Source of the DNA: Paenibacillus tundrae | GTDB taxonomy: Bacteria > Bacillota > Bacilli > Paenibacillales > Paenibacillaceae | Length of the DNA: 64,000 bases | NCBI RefSeq assembly: GCF_036884255.1 | Contig: NZ_CP145605.1 | Location: 4,464,001 to 4,528,000 of the forward strand | Reading direction: 5' to 3' | Shown here: positions 47,846-57,297 of the stretch, piece by piece | Numbering within the stretch: position 1 is the first letter of the stretch | Layout: each line of letters begins with the position of its first letter | Position numbers and translations under genes: made by a program | Notes under the pieces: model-generated | The model's input: the letters and a program-made list of their open reading frames with translations, nothing else | What the model was told of the DNA's origin: nothing | Database searches by the model: none

Positions 47846-49329
47846 TTGGATTTGCCCCTTATCGCTTCTTTGGCTACGATTCGATCATCAAAGTCGGTTT
47901 TGGTTGTGCCGATAATCTGATAGGTTTCATGTCCCTTGCCCGCAATCAATACTACATCGGCTGGGCTTGCCATTTCAATAGCCTCATGAATAGCCTGACG
48001 TCGATCAACAATCATAACATAGCGATCCGCAGGAACGGATTCCTCAATCAGCCCTTGCTCAATGTCTTTAAGAATCAGGTCAGGATCTTCTGTCCGTGGA
48101 TTATCAGAAGTGACCAAAACGATGTCGCTGTATTTAGCAGCAATTTTACCCATCAACGGCCGTTTCGTACGGTCCCGGTCGCCACCACAGCCAAATACGC
48201 AGATTACACGTCCTTCAGCAAATTCTTTGACGGTTCTTAATACATTCTCCAGTCCATCCGGTGTATGTGCGTAGTCTACAATGACTGCAAACGGTTGTCC
48301 CTCATCAACTGCCTCTACACGTCCATCTACCCCTGGCACAGTCTCCAGGCTACGTTTGATTTCTTCAAGAGGAATGCCCTCAATGAGTGCTGCAGCAATT
48401 GCAGCCATGGCATTATACACATTGAATTTACCAACCATACGTAGCGAAATGTCCGTGCTGCCTGCAAATGTATCCACATGGAATGCTGTACCCTGAGAAG
48501 TAATCGAAATTTGGGATGCACGTACGTCTGCATTGTCGCCCATACCATATGTAATCACTTCAGCCGCCGTAACAGAAATGAAATAAGCCGCTGCCGGATC
48601 ATCCGCGTTAATGACCGCAAATTTCCGTTTGGAAGCTTCTTCGGCATAACCATTGCCTAGGCGGGCAAAGAACAACCCTTTCGCTGCGCGATATTCTTCC
48701 ATGGAATGATGGTAATCTAGATGATCCTGTGTCAAATTGGTAAACACCGCTGTGCGGAATTCCGTTCCTTTTACACGACCCTGTTCAAGAGCATGAGAAG
48801 AAACCTCCATGACGCAGCACTGCGTACCCGATTGTACCATATCATTCAAACTCCGCTGCAAATCAAGTGCTTCAGGTGTTGTGCCTGACATTGGATAAGT
48901 ACGGCCGGCATAACGCATTTGGATCGTACCGATCAAACCTGTATTTTGCCCATAGTCGCTCATGATTTTTTCGATCAAGTACGTGGTCGTTGTTTTACCA
49001 TTCGTTCCTGTTACTCCAATCATATTCATCTTTTGACTTGGTGAGTCAAAAAAGAAATCAGCAAGCACAGCCATCGCTACTCGGCTATCTCTCACAAGAA
49101 GCTGTGGCACGGGTAGATCGAGTAGACGTTCCACAACTAGAGCTACAGCTCCTGCCTGTACAGCTTTCTCTGCATATTCATGCCCATCCACGGTATGTCC
49201 CGGAAGACAGATAAACAGATCTCCCGGTTGTACCTGACGAGAATCTGTCTGCAAGTTTAAGCACTCTGTATTGGGTTCACCATTCAGACGAGCAGTTATA
49301 AGTTTTGATGCAAGTTGTTTTAAGAGCAC
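47842..49329 (-). CDS. murE: UDP-MurNAc-tripeptide synthetase, meso-DAP type
   Basis: Adds the third amino acid of the stem peptide. I start it at the GTG at 49329 (495 aa), 8 bases after GAGG; the longer frame to 49350 lacks a site. ATP loop GVTGTNGKTTTTYLIEKI lies at about 104-121. DNPRTEDP near residue 403 is the signature of the meso-diaminopimelate-specific enzymes, which agrees with DAP-type peptidoglycan and the DapL-like gene. The central-domain Lys is in REYRAAKGLFF-type context (here MEEYRAAKGLFF). Confidence 0.96.
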   Translation of the reverse strand: MLLKQLASKLITARLNGEPNTECLNLQTDSRQVQPGDLFICLPGHTVDGHEYAEKAVQAGAVALVVERLLDLPVPQLLVRDSRVAMAVLADFFFDSPSQKMNMIGVTGTNGKTTTTYLIEKIMSDYGQNTGLIGTIQMRYAGRTYPMSGTTPEALDLQRSLNDMVQSGTQCCVMEVSSHALEQGRVKGTEFRTAVFTNLTQDHLDYHHSMEEYRAAKGLFFARLGNGYAEEASKRKFAVINADDPAAAYFISVTAAEVITYGMGDNADVRASQISITSQGTAFHVDTFAGSTDISLRMVGKFNVYNAMAAIAAALIEGIPLEEIKRSLETVPGVDGRVEAVDEGQPFAVIVDYAHTPDGLENVLRTVKEFAEGRVICVFGCGGDRDRTKRPLMGKIAAKYSDIVLVTSDNPRTEDPDLILKDIEQGLIEESVPADRYVMIVDRRQAIHEAIEMASPADVVLIAGKGHETYQIIGTTKTDFDDRIVAKEAIRGKSN

Positions 49330-49453
49330 ATGGATAACCTCACTTCTCAAAGTTTACTACTTCTGTATATGTCTTTATTATACTATCGTCATTATAACCA
49401 ATTAATGAAACGCATCTCGATCCATTTTGTTGCGGTCAGGCCTTGATTAAGAC

Positions 49454-51418
49454 TCAAGGCTCCTGACCTTCTTCTGCTGAATGATTATGGGCATCGTTGA
49501 GGACATCGCCCATATATATTCGTATAGTTGAACCTTGATCAACACGTGCTCCAGGCTTGGGTGCTTGATTAATCACATATTTCCCGCTGCCGGACTTTGC
49601 GAGCATGAAGTTCATATTCAGATCCTCATACAAGTCTTCAACGGTCGCGCCTGTTAGATCAGGTACGGTCACGATTTTAGTTTCACCATATTTATATTCT
49701 TTGGCCACTTGATCCTTACGTACAGGAACCTTCATATAGTGAAGGGCATCCTCCAAAATATTCTGTACGATCGGCGCCGCGACGACACCACCAAATTGGA
49801 TCCCCTTAGGATTATCTACCGCAGTGTACACAACAATCTGTGGGTCATCAGCTGGGGCGAAGCCAATGAATGATACAATATGTTCACTCGAAGAATAACG
49901 ACCATTTATAACCTTCTGTGCCGTTCCTGTTTTACCACCTACACGATAGCCATCAATAAAAGCTGGTCGGCCGGTACCTTTTGCCACAACACTCTCCAAT
50001 GCTTCACGCACTTGTTTGGACGTGTTCTCCGAGATGACTTGTCGTACTAGCTCTGGCTTAGCTTCCTCTATCACTTCACCTGTCTCGGGATGAACCCACG
50101 CCTTCGTAACATAAGGCTTGTAGAGCTTACCGCCATTAATTGCAGCAGACACGGCTGCAACTTGCTGGATCGGCGTCACAGATACACCTTGACCAAATGC
50201 AGTGGTTGCCAGCTCTACAGGCCCTACGCGTGAGAGCTTGAATAGAATACCACTCGCTTCACCACTAAGATCGATGCCCGTTTTGGTTCCGAATCCAAAG
50301 TTTTTAATATACGAGAAGAGTGATTCCTTCCCTAACTTTTGACCCAAAGCTACGAATCCCGGGTTACAAGAGTTCTCGACAACCTGTAAGAATGTCTGAC
50401 TCCCATGCCCGCCCTTTTTCCAACAGCGTAACCTTGCACCGCCAACCTCTACATAGCCTGGATCAAAAAACTGATCCTGCTGCAGATTCACTTTCTTCTC
50501 TTCCAGCGCTGCTGCTAATGTGATGATCTTAAACGTTGAACCTGGTTCATATGTCATCCAGATTGGCAGATTGCGGTTATAAATCTCGGCAGGATACTGT
50601 TGATAGTCAGCAGGCTCATATCCTGGTCTACTTGCCATCCCTAACACTTCACCTGTTTTGGGATTCATCGCTATGGCAAGTGCGGAGTTTGCTTGAAACT
50701 TGACCATCGCCTGATCTAACTCTCGCTCCATGATTGACTGAATGGATTTATCAATCGTCAATTCCAGATTCAGCCCATCCCTCGGTTCCACATACTTCTC
50801 AGATGAGCCCGGCATTAGCCTTCCGGCCGCATCGGACAAGTAGGACACGCTGCCGTTCAAGCCATTGAGCTTATCATCATACTTTTTCTCTACCCCAGTT
50901 AAACCTTGATTATCGATCCCAGTAAACCCAAGAATATGAGCAGCCAGATCCCCATAAGGATAAAAGCGTTTATTGTCTTCTGCAACAACGATACCCGGAA
51001 GCTTCAAATCACGGATGCGTTGAGCTTTATCCATCGTAATTTTGCGGCCGCCGGGCTGTAGTCTGACAATAAGTTCTCTTTTCTTGATGGTTGCCAGCAC
51101 TTTCTCTTCCGTCATGCCTAGCAGTGGAGCAAGTGCTTTTGCGGTGACCTCTGCTTCCTTCACCTGGGCAGGAATAGCCATAATGGTCGGGCTCGTCACA
51201 TTATAAGCAAGTGAGGTTCCATTCCGATCCAGAATCTCTCCCCGTTTTGCCGAATATGGAATATTCCGACGCCACGATTCCTCCGCCTTAGCCGACAATT
51301 CTGGCCCCTTTCCGAGTTGTACATATGCCAGCCGTATAACCAGAGCCGAAAACAAAAAGATTAAAACAACTAAACTCCATAACAGCCTGCGCCGTAAATT
51401 TACACTTGATCCCTTCAC
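49454..51418 (-). CDS. spoVD: Class B penicillin-binding protein SpoVD
   Basis: Transpeptidase for spore cortex synthesis. 654 aa: short cytoplasmic tail, one membrane segment (about 12-30), PBP dimer domain, transpeptidase domain with STFK near residue 292, SCN near 351 and KTGT near 498. One C-terminal PASTA domain lies at about 575-635. GTG start, 8 bases after GGGGGGAT. It lies directly after the vegetative pbpB, as in Bacillus; the single PASTA domain and position separate it from PBP2B. Confidence 0.93.
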   Translation of the reverse strand: MKGSSVNLRRRLLWSLVVLIFLFSALVIRLAYVQLGKGPELSAKAEESWRRNIPYSAKRGEILDRNGTSLAYNVTSPTIMAIPAQVKEAEVTAKALAPLLGMTEEKVLATIKKRELIVRLQPGGRKITMDKAQRIRDLKLPGIVVAEDNKRFYPYGDLAAHILGFTGIDNQGLTGVEKKYDDKLNGLNGSVSYLSDAAGRLMPGSSEKYVEPRDGLNLELTIDKSIQSIMERELDQAMVKFQANSALAIAMNPKTGEVLGMASRPGYEPADYQQYPAEIYNRNLPIWMTYEPGSTFKIITLAAALEEKKVNLQQDQFFDPGYVEVGGARLRCWKKGGHGSQTFLQVVENSCNPGFVALGQKLGKESLFSYIKNFGFGTKTGIDLSGEASGILFKLSRVGPVELATTAFGQGVSVTPIQQVAAVSAAINGGKLYKPYVTKAWVHPETGEVIEEAKPELVRQVISENTSKQVREALESVVAKGTGRPAFIDGYRVGGKTGTAQKVINGRYSSSEHIVSFIGFAPADDPQIVVYTAVDNPKGIQFGGVVAAPIVQNILEDALHYMKVPVRKDQVAKEYKYGETKIVTVPDLTGATVEDLYEDLNMNFMLAKSGSGKYVINQAPKPGARVDQGSTIRIYMGDVLNDAHNHSAEEGQEP

Positions 51419-51524
51419 GAAAAAGATCCCCCCACTCGTCCCAAAATCATGACTTTCCTTACATTCATGAATATTCGGGACAACCAGGGGTTAGAACAAG
51501 CTCTATTTTAAATGCTATCGCGTG

Positions 51525-53855
51525 TTATGGAAGTGAACTGTCCACCTGTTTACCTTCGGACGATTCGGATTCACTTGAAGATGCATCATTCTGATTGGAC
51601 TGATCCGCCTCTTCGCCCTGCCCAGTAGCATCTGATTTTGAATCTTCGGCATTCTTATCGACTGCCGCGTCCGAAGAATCAGGAGCATCATCTGCAATAC
51701 CCGTGACAGCCGCCTTGGCCGGTTGAAGTACCAATTGAACCGTACGCTGCTCACCTGATATCTGCTCCGTCTGTTTCACCACAAAGCCTTCTCCCTTAAC
51801 GGTTACACCTACTTTAATTAAAGAGAGAACTTCAAGTGCATCCCGGAGAGAGGAACCCTTCAGATCCGGAATCTTCATCTTACTGCTTTCTTCCGTCAGC
51901 AGGTAGATGCGTTGTCCAGGATTCATTAAAGACCCAGCAGCTGGATACTGACGTATTACATTCTCACCTTGGCCTAATGTTTCATAGGCAATACCTGCAT
52001 TCAGCAATTGACTTCTAGCTTGCTTCGCTGTTTTGCCAATCAGATCAGGAGCCTTGGATTGAATGACAGGAGCAACTTTAGTTTTACTGTTCCCCGTTGA
52101 AACTGTTTCTTTGGGAATTCCCCAGTATTGAAGAGTTTGGCTAACAATTTTCTTAAATACCGGAGCGGCGGCAGTTCCGCCTCCAATGTTAGCACCGCTT
52201 GGTTGGTCGATAAGAACCAACATCGCGATTTTGGGATTGTTCACAGGTGCGAATCCAATGAAGGAAACGACATCCTTTGATTTGCTATATTCCTTGCCAT
52301 CCCATTTTCTGGCTGTACCTGTTTTTCCAGCTACTCGATATCCTTCAATATAGGCATTTTTCCCTGTACCAATTGTTTGGTCAGCCACAACCTGTTCTAA
52401 ATAACCACTCACAAGTTTGGAAGACTCTTTAGAAATAACCTGGCGAACTTCCTTCGGTTTAATAACCTCTGTCGTCCCATCATTCGGATTAATGATTTCT
52501 TTAACCAAATGAGGTGTCAGTAGCTTCCCGCCGTTGGCAATCGCTGAAATAGCTGCCACCTGTTGGATCGGTGTAACTTGCACGAGACCATGACCATAAG
52601 CAGCCGTTGCAATCTCTGACTTATACACCAGTGGTTTAATTGGTGAAGCCGACTCGCTTGGAAGATCAATGCCTGTCTTCTTACCGAAGCCAAACTGGTC
52701 AATATAGTGACGTAACCGATCACCACCCAGCATATTATAACCGAGGTTAACAAACGCAATGTTACTTGAACGTTTTACACCCTCCAAATACGAAATCCAG
52801 CCATATGCATGACCATTATCACTGATCGGATAACCGCCAATATAAACCCGTTTCGATTCAAAGGTCGCATTCGGATCGAATAACTTCTCTTCAACTGCGC
52901 CTGCTAAAGTGACAATCTTAAACGTGGAACCTGGTTCATAGATTGACTGTGTCGCATGGTTAATAAAGTTTTTCTGATCCGGCGTCTCACCATACGTATT
53001 CGGGTTAAAGGTTGGCCAGTTCGCCATACCTAAGATTTCCATAGTATTAGGATCTGCTGCAATGACAGTCATACTTAGCGGATTGTATTTAGCCACAGCT
53101 TCTTTCATGGCATCTTCAATATAATATTGAATCGTATCATCAATCGTAAGTTTTAACGTTTTACCATTCTGTGGTGGCAGATACGTATCCTGAGATCCTG
53201 GCAGTTTAATGCCTTTGGCATCCTTTTGGTAATTCAAATGCCCATCCGTGCCTGTCAATACATCATCATAAGACACTTCGAGTCCGTTAACCGCTTTTCC
53301 ATCACGATTCATATAACCTAGCAGATGCGAAGCAAGTGTCTCTTCTGGATAGTAACGCTTCGATTCCTGTGTCATTACAATAGCATTTCGTGCCTTGTAC
53401 TTTTCCTGCAACTCTTCCCGAAACTCATTCACTTTCGCTTGGAGGTCAGGTCCAATCTTGTACCCCTCACTGCGCACTTCACGTTGGGCGTAGAATCCGC
53501 CATTATCTGGTTTTTTCGCTGTAACGATCGCACGCATTTCACTTTCATTTTTACCTAGTATAGAAGAAAGTCTACTTGTAACTTCATCCTCAATACCTAG
53601 CTCATTAATTAGCAGAGGGTTTACAGATACGGTGTATGCAGGCGCATCCGTTGCCAGTATATTTCCGTTTCGATCTGTTATTGAACCTCGACTGGCTTTA
53701 ATCGTCTGTTCACGCTCAATCAATCCGGAAGCTTCTTCTGTCCAGAAGTCTTTGTTCACAATTTGAATAAAGAAGATTCGAATCACTAGTACAAGAAAAA
53801 AGAGGGTAATACATCCCCCTATAAGTAGCGTGCGCATTTTTATTCTTTTTACCAT
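51525..53855 (-). CDS. pbpB: Class B penicillin-binding protein PBP2B-like
   Basis: Septal transpeptidase. 776 aa: membrane segment at about 10-30, dimer domain, transpeptidase motifs STFK near 310, SSN near 363 and KTGT near 510. Two PASTA domains (about 600-725) follow, and then an unusual acidic, Ser/Asp/Glu-rich tail of about 45 residues that ends in QVDSSLP. The tail is outside the membrane. ATG behind AGGTG. It follows ftsL in the conserved order. Confidence 0.94.
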   Translation of the reverse strand: MVKRIKMRTLLIGGCITLFFLVLVIRIFFIQIVNKDFWTEEASGLIEREQTIKASRGSITDRNGNILATDAPAYTVSVNPLLINELGIEDEVTSRLSSILGKNESEMRAIVTAKKPDNGGFYAQREVRSEGYKIGPDLQAKVNEFREELQEKYKARNAIVMTQESKRYYPEETLASHLLGYMNRDGKAVNGLEVSYDDVLTGTDGHLNYQKDAKGIKLPGSQDTYLPPQNGKTLKLTIDDTIQYYIEDAMKEAVAKYNPLSMTVIAADPNTMEILGMANWPTFNPNTYGETPDQKNFINHATQSIYEPGSTFKIVTLAGAVEEKLFDPNATFESKRVYIGGYPISDNGHAYGWISYLEGVKRSSNIAFVNLGYNMLGGDRLRHYIDQFGFGKKTGIDLPSESASPIKPLVYKSEIATAAYGHGLVQVTPIQQVAAISAIANGGKLLTPHLVKEIINPNDGTTEVIKPKEVRQVISKESSKLVSGYLEQVVADQTIGTGKNAYIEGYRVAGKTGTARKWDGKEYSKSKDVVSFIGFAPVNNPKIAMLVLIDQPSGANIGGGTAAAPVFKKIVSQTLQYWGIPKETVSTGNSKTKVAPVIQSKAPDLIGKTAKQARSQLLNAGIAYETLGQGENVIRQYPAAGSLMNPGQRIYLLTEESSKMKIPDLKGSSLRDALEVLSLIKVGVTVKGEGFVVKQTEQISGEQRTVQLVLQPAKAAVTGIADDAPDSSDAAVDKNAEDSKSDATGQGEEADQSNQNDASSSESESSEGKQVDSSLP

Positions 53856-53871
53856 CGGTACACCTCTTTAC

Positions 53872-54279
53872 TTACTTTGCTGTATCCGAAGAAGACCCCG
53901 CGTTAGTTGAACGTGGTACATAAATAACGTTTTTGTCCGTCGCTTCAACGTAACCAAGTTCACGTGCATGTTCGATTACCAAATTGTTTAATTTCTCACG
54001 TTCCACTTGTAAATCAGCAATCGTTTTCTCAGCTTCTCTAACCTCGGATAACGTTGATTGTGCTTGTTTGTTCAGATCATAGATCTGAGCGTAACGTGAC
54101 ATCATTACGCCGCCTACAACGATTACTGCCACCAAAGTGAGTAAGTATAGAAATTTTTCACGTGCGGGAAGTCCGGTACGACGCGTCACTACTTTGGTAG
54201 TTTCCTTGTATCGTTGCTGGGTCACACGCTGTTGAGACGCTTTTTCTTTTACAGCCAGATTACCACGTGTATATGCCAT
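53872..54279 (-). CDS. ftsL: Cell division protein FtsL
   Basis: A 135-residue bitopic protein with a Lys/Arg-rich cytoplasmic part (1-42), one membrane segment (about 44-64) and an external leucine-zipper-like coiled coil (about 68-110, with LNKQAQSTLSEVREAEKTIA). It forms the DivIB-DivIC-FtsL complex. ATG behind GGAGGAG. Sequence conservation in this family is low; position in the cluster is the main evidence, with topology. Confidence 0.92.
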   Translation of the reverse strand: MAYTRGNLAVKEKASQQRVTQQRYKETTKVVTRRTGLPAREKFLYLLTLVAVIVVGGVMMSRYAQIYDLNKQAQSTLSEVREAEKTIADLQVEREKLNNLVIEHARELGYVEATDKNVIYVPRSTNAGSSSDTAK

Positions 54280-54307
54280 GCATAGGCTCCTCCTTCACTC
54301 TTTAAGT

Positions 54308-55258
54308 TTACAATTTCTCTGCTACGCGCAGTTTGGCTGAGCGTGCACGGGAATTTTCAGCTAGTTCTGATTCCGTAGGAATCATAGGCTTCCTGTTGAC
54401 TAAACGCAACGTTCCCTTACCGCCACACACGCATAAAGGGAAATCGGGAGGGCATGTACACTTCTCCAGATAACTGCTAAAAATCTGTTTGCATATCCGA
54501 TCTTCAAGCGAGTGAAAGGTTATGACAGATACGCGTCCACCTGGTGCCAGGCATCGAACGGCCTGATGCAAGCCTTCCTCAAATGCACCTAACTCATCGT
54601 TAACTGCAATTCGTAGAGCCTGAAAACTTCTCTTAGCAGGGTGCCCACCGGTACGACGAGCCGCCGCAGGGATCCCTTCCTTGATTAACTCGACAAGCTC
54701 ACCTGTCGTTTCAATAGGCGATTGACTTCGCTTATCTACAATGACACGTGCGATTCTTCTTGAGAACTTCTCTTCACCATAACGATATAGGATCTGAGCA
54801 ATTTCATTCTCTGGCCACTCATTTATGATTTCTTTGGCAGTCAAAAATGCATCCTGATCCATTCTCATATCGAGTGGAGCATCATGATTGTAACTAAATC
54901 CACGTTCTCCTTCATCAAACTGCGGTGAGGATACACCTAAATCGTACAAAATGCCATCGACCTGTGGTACACCATCCTTCTGTGGAATGTCCAGTTCCTT
55001 TAGGACTTGTTCCAAATCACGGAAGTTGGTTTTGACCAATGTTATACGGTCTCCATAAGCAGCTAACTTCTCACGTGCATTATCCAAAGCCCAATCATCC
55101 TGATCCAGTGCGATCAGACGTCCCCCTGGACCAAGCTTGGAAGCAATTACGGAACTATGTCCGCCACCGCCTAAAGTGCAGTCCACGTATATACCGTCCT
55201 GCTTGATGTTTAATCCCTCTGTTGCCTCTTCTTTGAGTACGGTTATGTGGTGAAACAA
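54308..55258 (-). CDS. rsmH: 16S rRNA (cytosine-1402-N4)-methyltransferase
   Basis: SAM-dependent methyltransferase (MraW) acting on the decoding site. 316 aa; SAM motif [20 protein letters not shown] at about 24-43, [11 protein letters not shown] near 51-61, and C-terminal [17 protein letters not shown] start, 8 bases after GGAGG. It sits between mraZ and ftsL, as in most bacteria. Confidence 0.96.
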   Translation of the reverse strand: MFHHITVLKEEATEGLNIKQDGIYVDCTLGGGGHSSVIASKLGPGGRLIALDQDDWALDNAREKLAAYGDRITLVKTNFRDLEQVLKELDIPQKDGVPQVDGILYDLGVSSPQFDEGERGFSYNHDAPLDMRMDQDAFLTAKEIINEWPENEIAQILYRYGEEKFSRRIARVIVDKRSQSPIETTGELVELIKEGIPAAARRTGGHPAKRSFQALRIAVNDELGAFEEGLHQAVRCLAPGGRVSVITFHSLEDRICKQIFSSYLEKCTCPPDFPLCVCGGKGTLRLVNRKPMIPTESELAENSRARSAKLRVAEKL

Positions 55259-55276
55259 CCTGCACCCCTCCTGACT

Positions 55277-55714
55277 TTATAAATCAAAATTAAAATCGAC
55301 TAGCTTTTCGGCAATGTCGTTGAATACTTCTTCTGATTGATTAAAATAATTCTCCCAGATGTCTTTACTCCAGATCTCTACCCGGTTCGATACGCCAAGT
55401 ACAACACAATCCTTGTCTAGTTTGGCATATTCCCTTAGATTACCCGGCAAATTTACCCTACCCTGTTTGTCCAAATCACATTCAGTCGCACCAGAGAAAA
55501 AAAATCGAGTAAATGCACGCGCATCTGACTTCATTAAAGGTAGTGCTTTGAGTTTCTGTTCCATGACCCCCCACTCTTCCATAGGGTACACGAAAAGACA
55601 TTGATCCAACCCCCGTGTGACAACGAAAGACGGCCCTAGAGATTCGCGGAATTTGGCAGGGATAATAACCCGCCCTTTATCATCAATGCTATGTTGGAAC
55701 TCCCCCATAAACAT
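55277..55714 (-). CDS. mraZ: Transcriptional regulator MraZ
   Basis: AbrB-fold ring-forming DNA-binding repressor of its own dcw operon. I start it at the ATG at 55714 (MFMGEF, 145 aa), the usual length; the GTG four codons upstream is possible. Two SpoVT/AbrB-like repeats are visible: [17 protein letters not shown] (about 9-25) and [17 protein letters not shown] (about 84-100). Four phased TGGGN-type boxes lie between the promoter and the gene. Confidence 0.95.
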   Translation of the reverse strand: MFMGEFQHSIDDKGRVIIPAKFRESLGPSFVVTRGLDQCLFVYPMEEWGVMEQKLKALPLMKSDARAFTRFFFSGATECDLDKQGRVNLPGNLREYAKLDKDCVVLGVSNRVEIWSKDIWENYFNQSEEVFNDIAEKLVDFNFDL

Positions 55715-55730
55715 TGGCCCACTCACTCCT

Positions 55731-55765
55731 CACCCGTTTCTCCCACTTCGCCCCACTTTCCACCA
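55731..55765 (-). promoter_or_regulatory. MraZ operator: four 10-bp-phased TGGGN-type boxes
   Basis: On the minus strand TGGTG (55765-55761), TGGGG (55755-55751), TGGGA (55745-55741) and GGGTG (55735-55731) are each separated by 5 bases. MraZ in other bacteria binds three TGGGN repeats with 5-base spacers. Here the array begins just downstream of the -10 element, in the predicted 5' untranslated region. A fifth TGGGC (55721-55717) is out of phase. Confidence 0.78.
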
Positions 55766-55769
55766 CCTA

Positions 55770-55798
55770 AGCATAATAGATTCGCACTAAAAAATCAA
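55770..55798 (-). promoter_or_regulatory. Sigma-A promoter of the dcw cluster
   Basis: Minus strand TTGATT (55798-55793), 17-base spacer, TATGCT (55775-55770). It is about 55 bases before the mraZ start and overlaps no gene. Confidence 0.8.
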
Positions 55799-55806
55799 AA
55801 CCCTTC

Positions 55807-55841
55807 TTACTTGCTTGATTTTTTTTCATTTTAGCAAGTAA
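55807..55841. repeat. Inverted repeat upstream of the dcw promoter
   Basis: TTACTTGCT (55807-55815) and AGCAAGTAA (55833-55841) are perfect 9-bp reverse complements around a T-rich 17-base spacer. It lies between the ahcY terminator and the -35 of the dcw promoter. It could be a binding site or a second terminator arm. I know no assigned function. Confidence 0.5.
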
Positions 55842-55882
55842 AAAAAACGCCTCTGACCCTGCAACTCAGGATCAAAGACGTT
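55842..55882 (-). terminator. Terminator of ahcY
   Basis: Minus strand 16-bp stem AACGTCTTTGATCCTG / CAGGGTCAGAGGCGTT (all positions pair, three as G-U) with a 5-base loop, followed by an eight-T tract. It lies about 107 bases after the ahcY stop. Confidence 0.9.
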
Positions 55883-55988
55883 TCCTTCTACGGGCAAATG
55901 AATATTTACCCGATTATGAGCCATATCATCAATACACTATTGTAGACCGTTTGAATCAGTTATTCAGCTTGTAATTACTGGGAATCGT

Positions 55989-57254
55989 TTAGAATTTCCA
56001 GCTGTCCAGGTATTTTTCTTGCTCCGCGGAGAGTGAATCAATCGTAATATCAAGGCTCTCAAGCTTATAGCTAGCCACTTGTTGATCGATTTCATACGGT
56101 ACATTGACCACGTTTTTGCCAAGACTTGCATAGTTCTCACTCACATAGCGCAAACCGAGCGCTTGAAGTGCAAACGTTGTATCCATGATCTCAGCCGGAT
56201 GGCCATCAGCCGCCCCCAAGTTCACAAGACGACCTTCAGCTAACAAGTACATCTTACGTCCATCTTTGAAGCGATATTCTTCAATGTTACGACGAACTGT
56301 GCGAATAGACTCGGAACGTTTAGCAAGCTCAGGCTTATTCACTTCGACATCAAAGTGACCTGCATTACTTAGGATTGCACCATCTTTCATTACATCATAA
56401 TGCTCACCTGTAATTACGTCTTTGTTTCCTGTAACTGCGATGAAGAAATCACCGATCTTCGCTGCTTCCACCATCGTCATCACACGGAATCCATCCATGT
56501 GCGCCTCTACCGCTTTGATTGGGTCAATCTCGGTTACGATAACATTCGCTCCGAGCCCTTTGGCACGCATAGCTACACCTTTTCCACACCAGCCATAACC
56601 TGCAACAACGACGTTCTTCCCTGCAACGACCAGGTTGGTCGTACGGATAATTCCATCAAATGCAGACTGACCCGTGCCATAGCGGTTATCGAACAAGTAT
56701 TTGCAATAAGCGTCATTAACTGCAACCATCGGGAATTGCAATTGGCCTTCTTTCGCCAATGCTTTCAGACGAATAATACCTGTTGTCGTTTCCTCTGCAC
56801 CACCACGAATCGTTGCAGCCAGGTCAGGACGTTCTGAGGCAATAATCGTAGCAAAGTCGCCACCATCATCAATGATGAGATCAGGCTTCACTTCAAGAGC
56901 GCGAAGTTGAAGCTGTTTGAACTCGGCAGGTTCTGGATTGTATTTTGCATATACCGTTACGCCATCTTCAACAAGCGCGGCACACACATCATCCTGCGTG
57001 GACAATGGGTTACTGTGGGTAATCGTCACTTCTGCCCCACCAGCCTGAATCACTTTAGCAAGATAAGCCGTTTTGGCTTCAAGGTGAAGGCAGATCGCAA
57101 CTTTGAGTCCTTTGAATGGAAGATCCTGCTCAAATTGACGGCGAATCCGGTTTAAGACAGGCATGTGCGCCTCGACCCAATCAATTTTCAAATGTCCTTC
57201 TGGAGCAAGCCCCATATCTTTCACGATACTATTTTGCAGCGCGGGTGTTGTCAT
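55989..57254 (-). CDS. ahcY: Adenosylhomocysteinase
   Basis: NAD-dependent hydrolysis of S-adenosylhomocysteine to adenosine and homocysteine. 421 aa, the short bacterial/archaeal form. The substrate region is CLHLEAKTAYL near 55-65, DDGGD near 128 and VNDAYCKYLFDNRYGTGQS near 178. The NAD motif is VVVAGYGWCGKGVAMRAKG near 215-233. The C-terminus ends in KYLDSWKF, without the Lys-rich KPxxYRY tail of the long forms. Some relatives act on S-inosylhomocysteine, so substrate is not certain. It lies alone between bshC and mraZ, with its own terminator. Confidence 0.88.
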   Translation of the reverse strand: MTTPALQNSIVKDMGLAPEGHLKIDWVEAHMPVLNRIRRQFEQDLPFKGLKVAICLHLEAKTAYLAKVIQAGGAEVTITHSNPLSTQDDVCAALVEDGVTVYAKYNPEPAEFKQLQLRALEVKPDLIIDDGGDFATIIASERPDLAATIRGGAEETTTGIIRLKALAKEGQLQFPMVAVNDAYCKYLFDNRYGTGQSAFDGIIRTTNLVVAGKNVVVAGYGWCGKGVAMRAKGLGANVIVTEIDPIKAVEAHMDGFRVMTMVEAAKIGDFFIAVTGNKDVITGEHYDVMKDGAILSNAGHFDVEVNKPELAKRSESIRTVRRNIEEYRFKDGRKMYLLAEGRLVNLGAADGHPAEIMDTTFALQALGLRYVSENYASLGKNVVNVPYEIDQQVASYKLESLDITIDSLSAEQEKYLDSWKF

Positions 57255-57297
57255 TACAGATCCTCCTTAGATTGTATTCCTTCTATTATAAAGAGCA

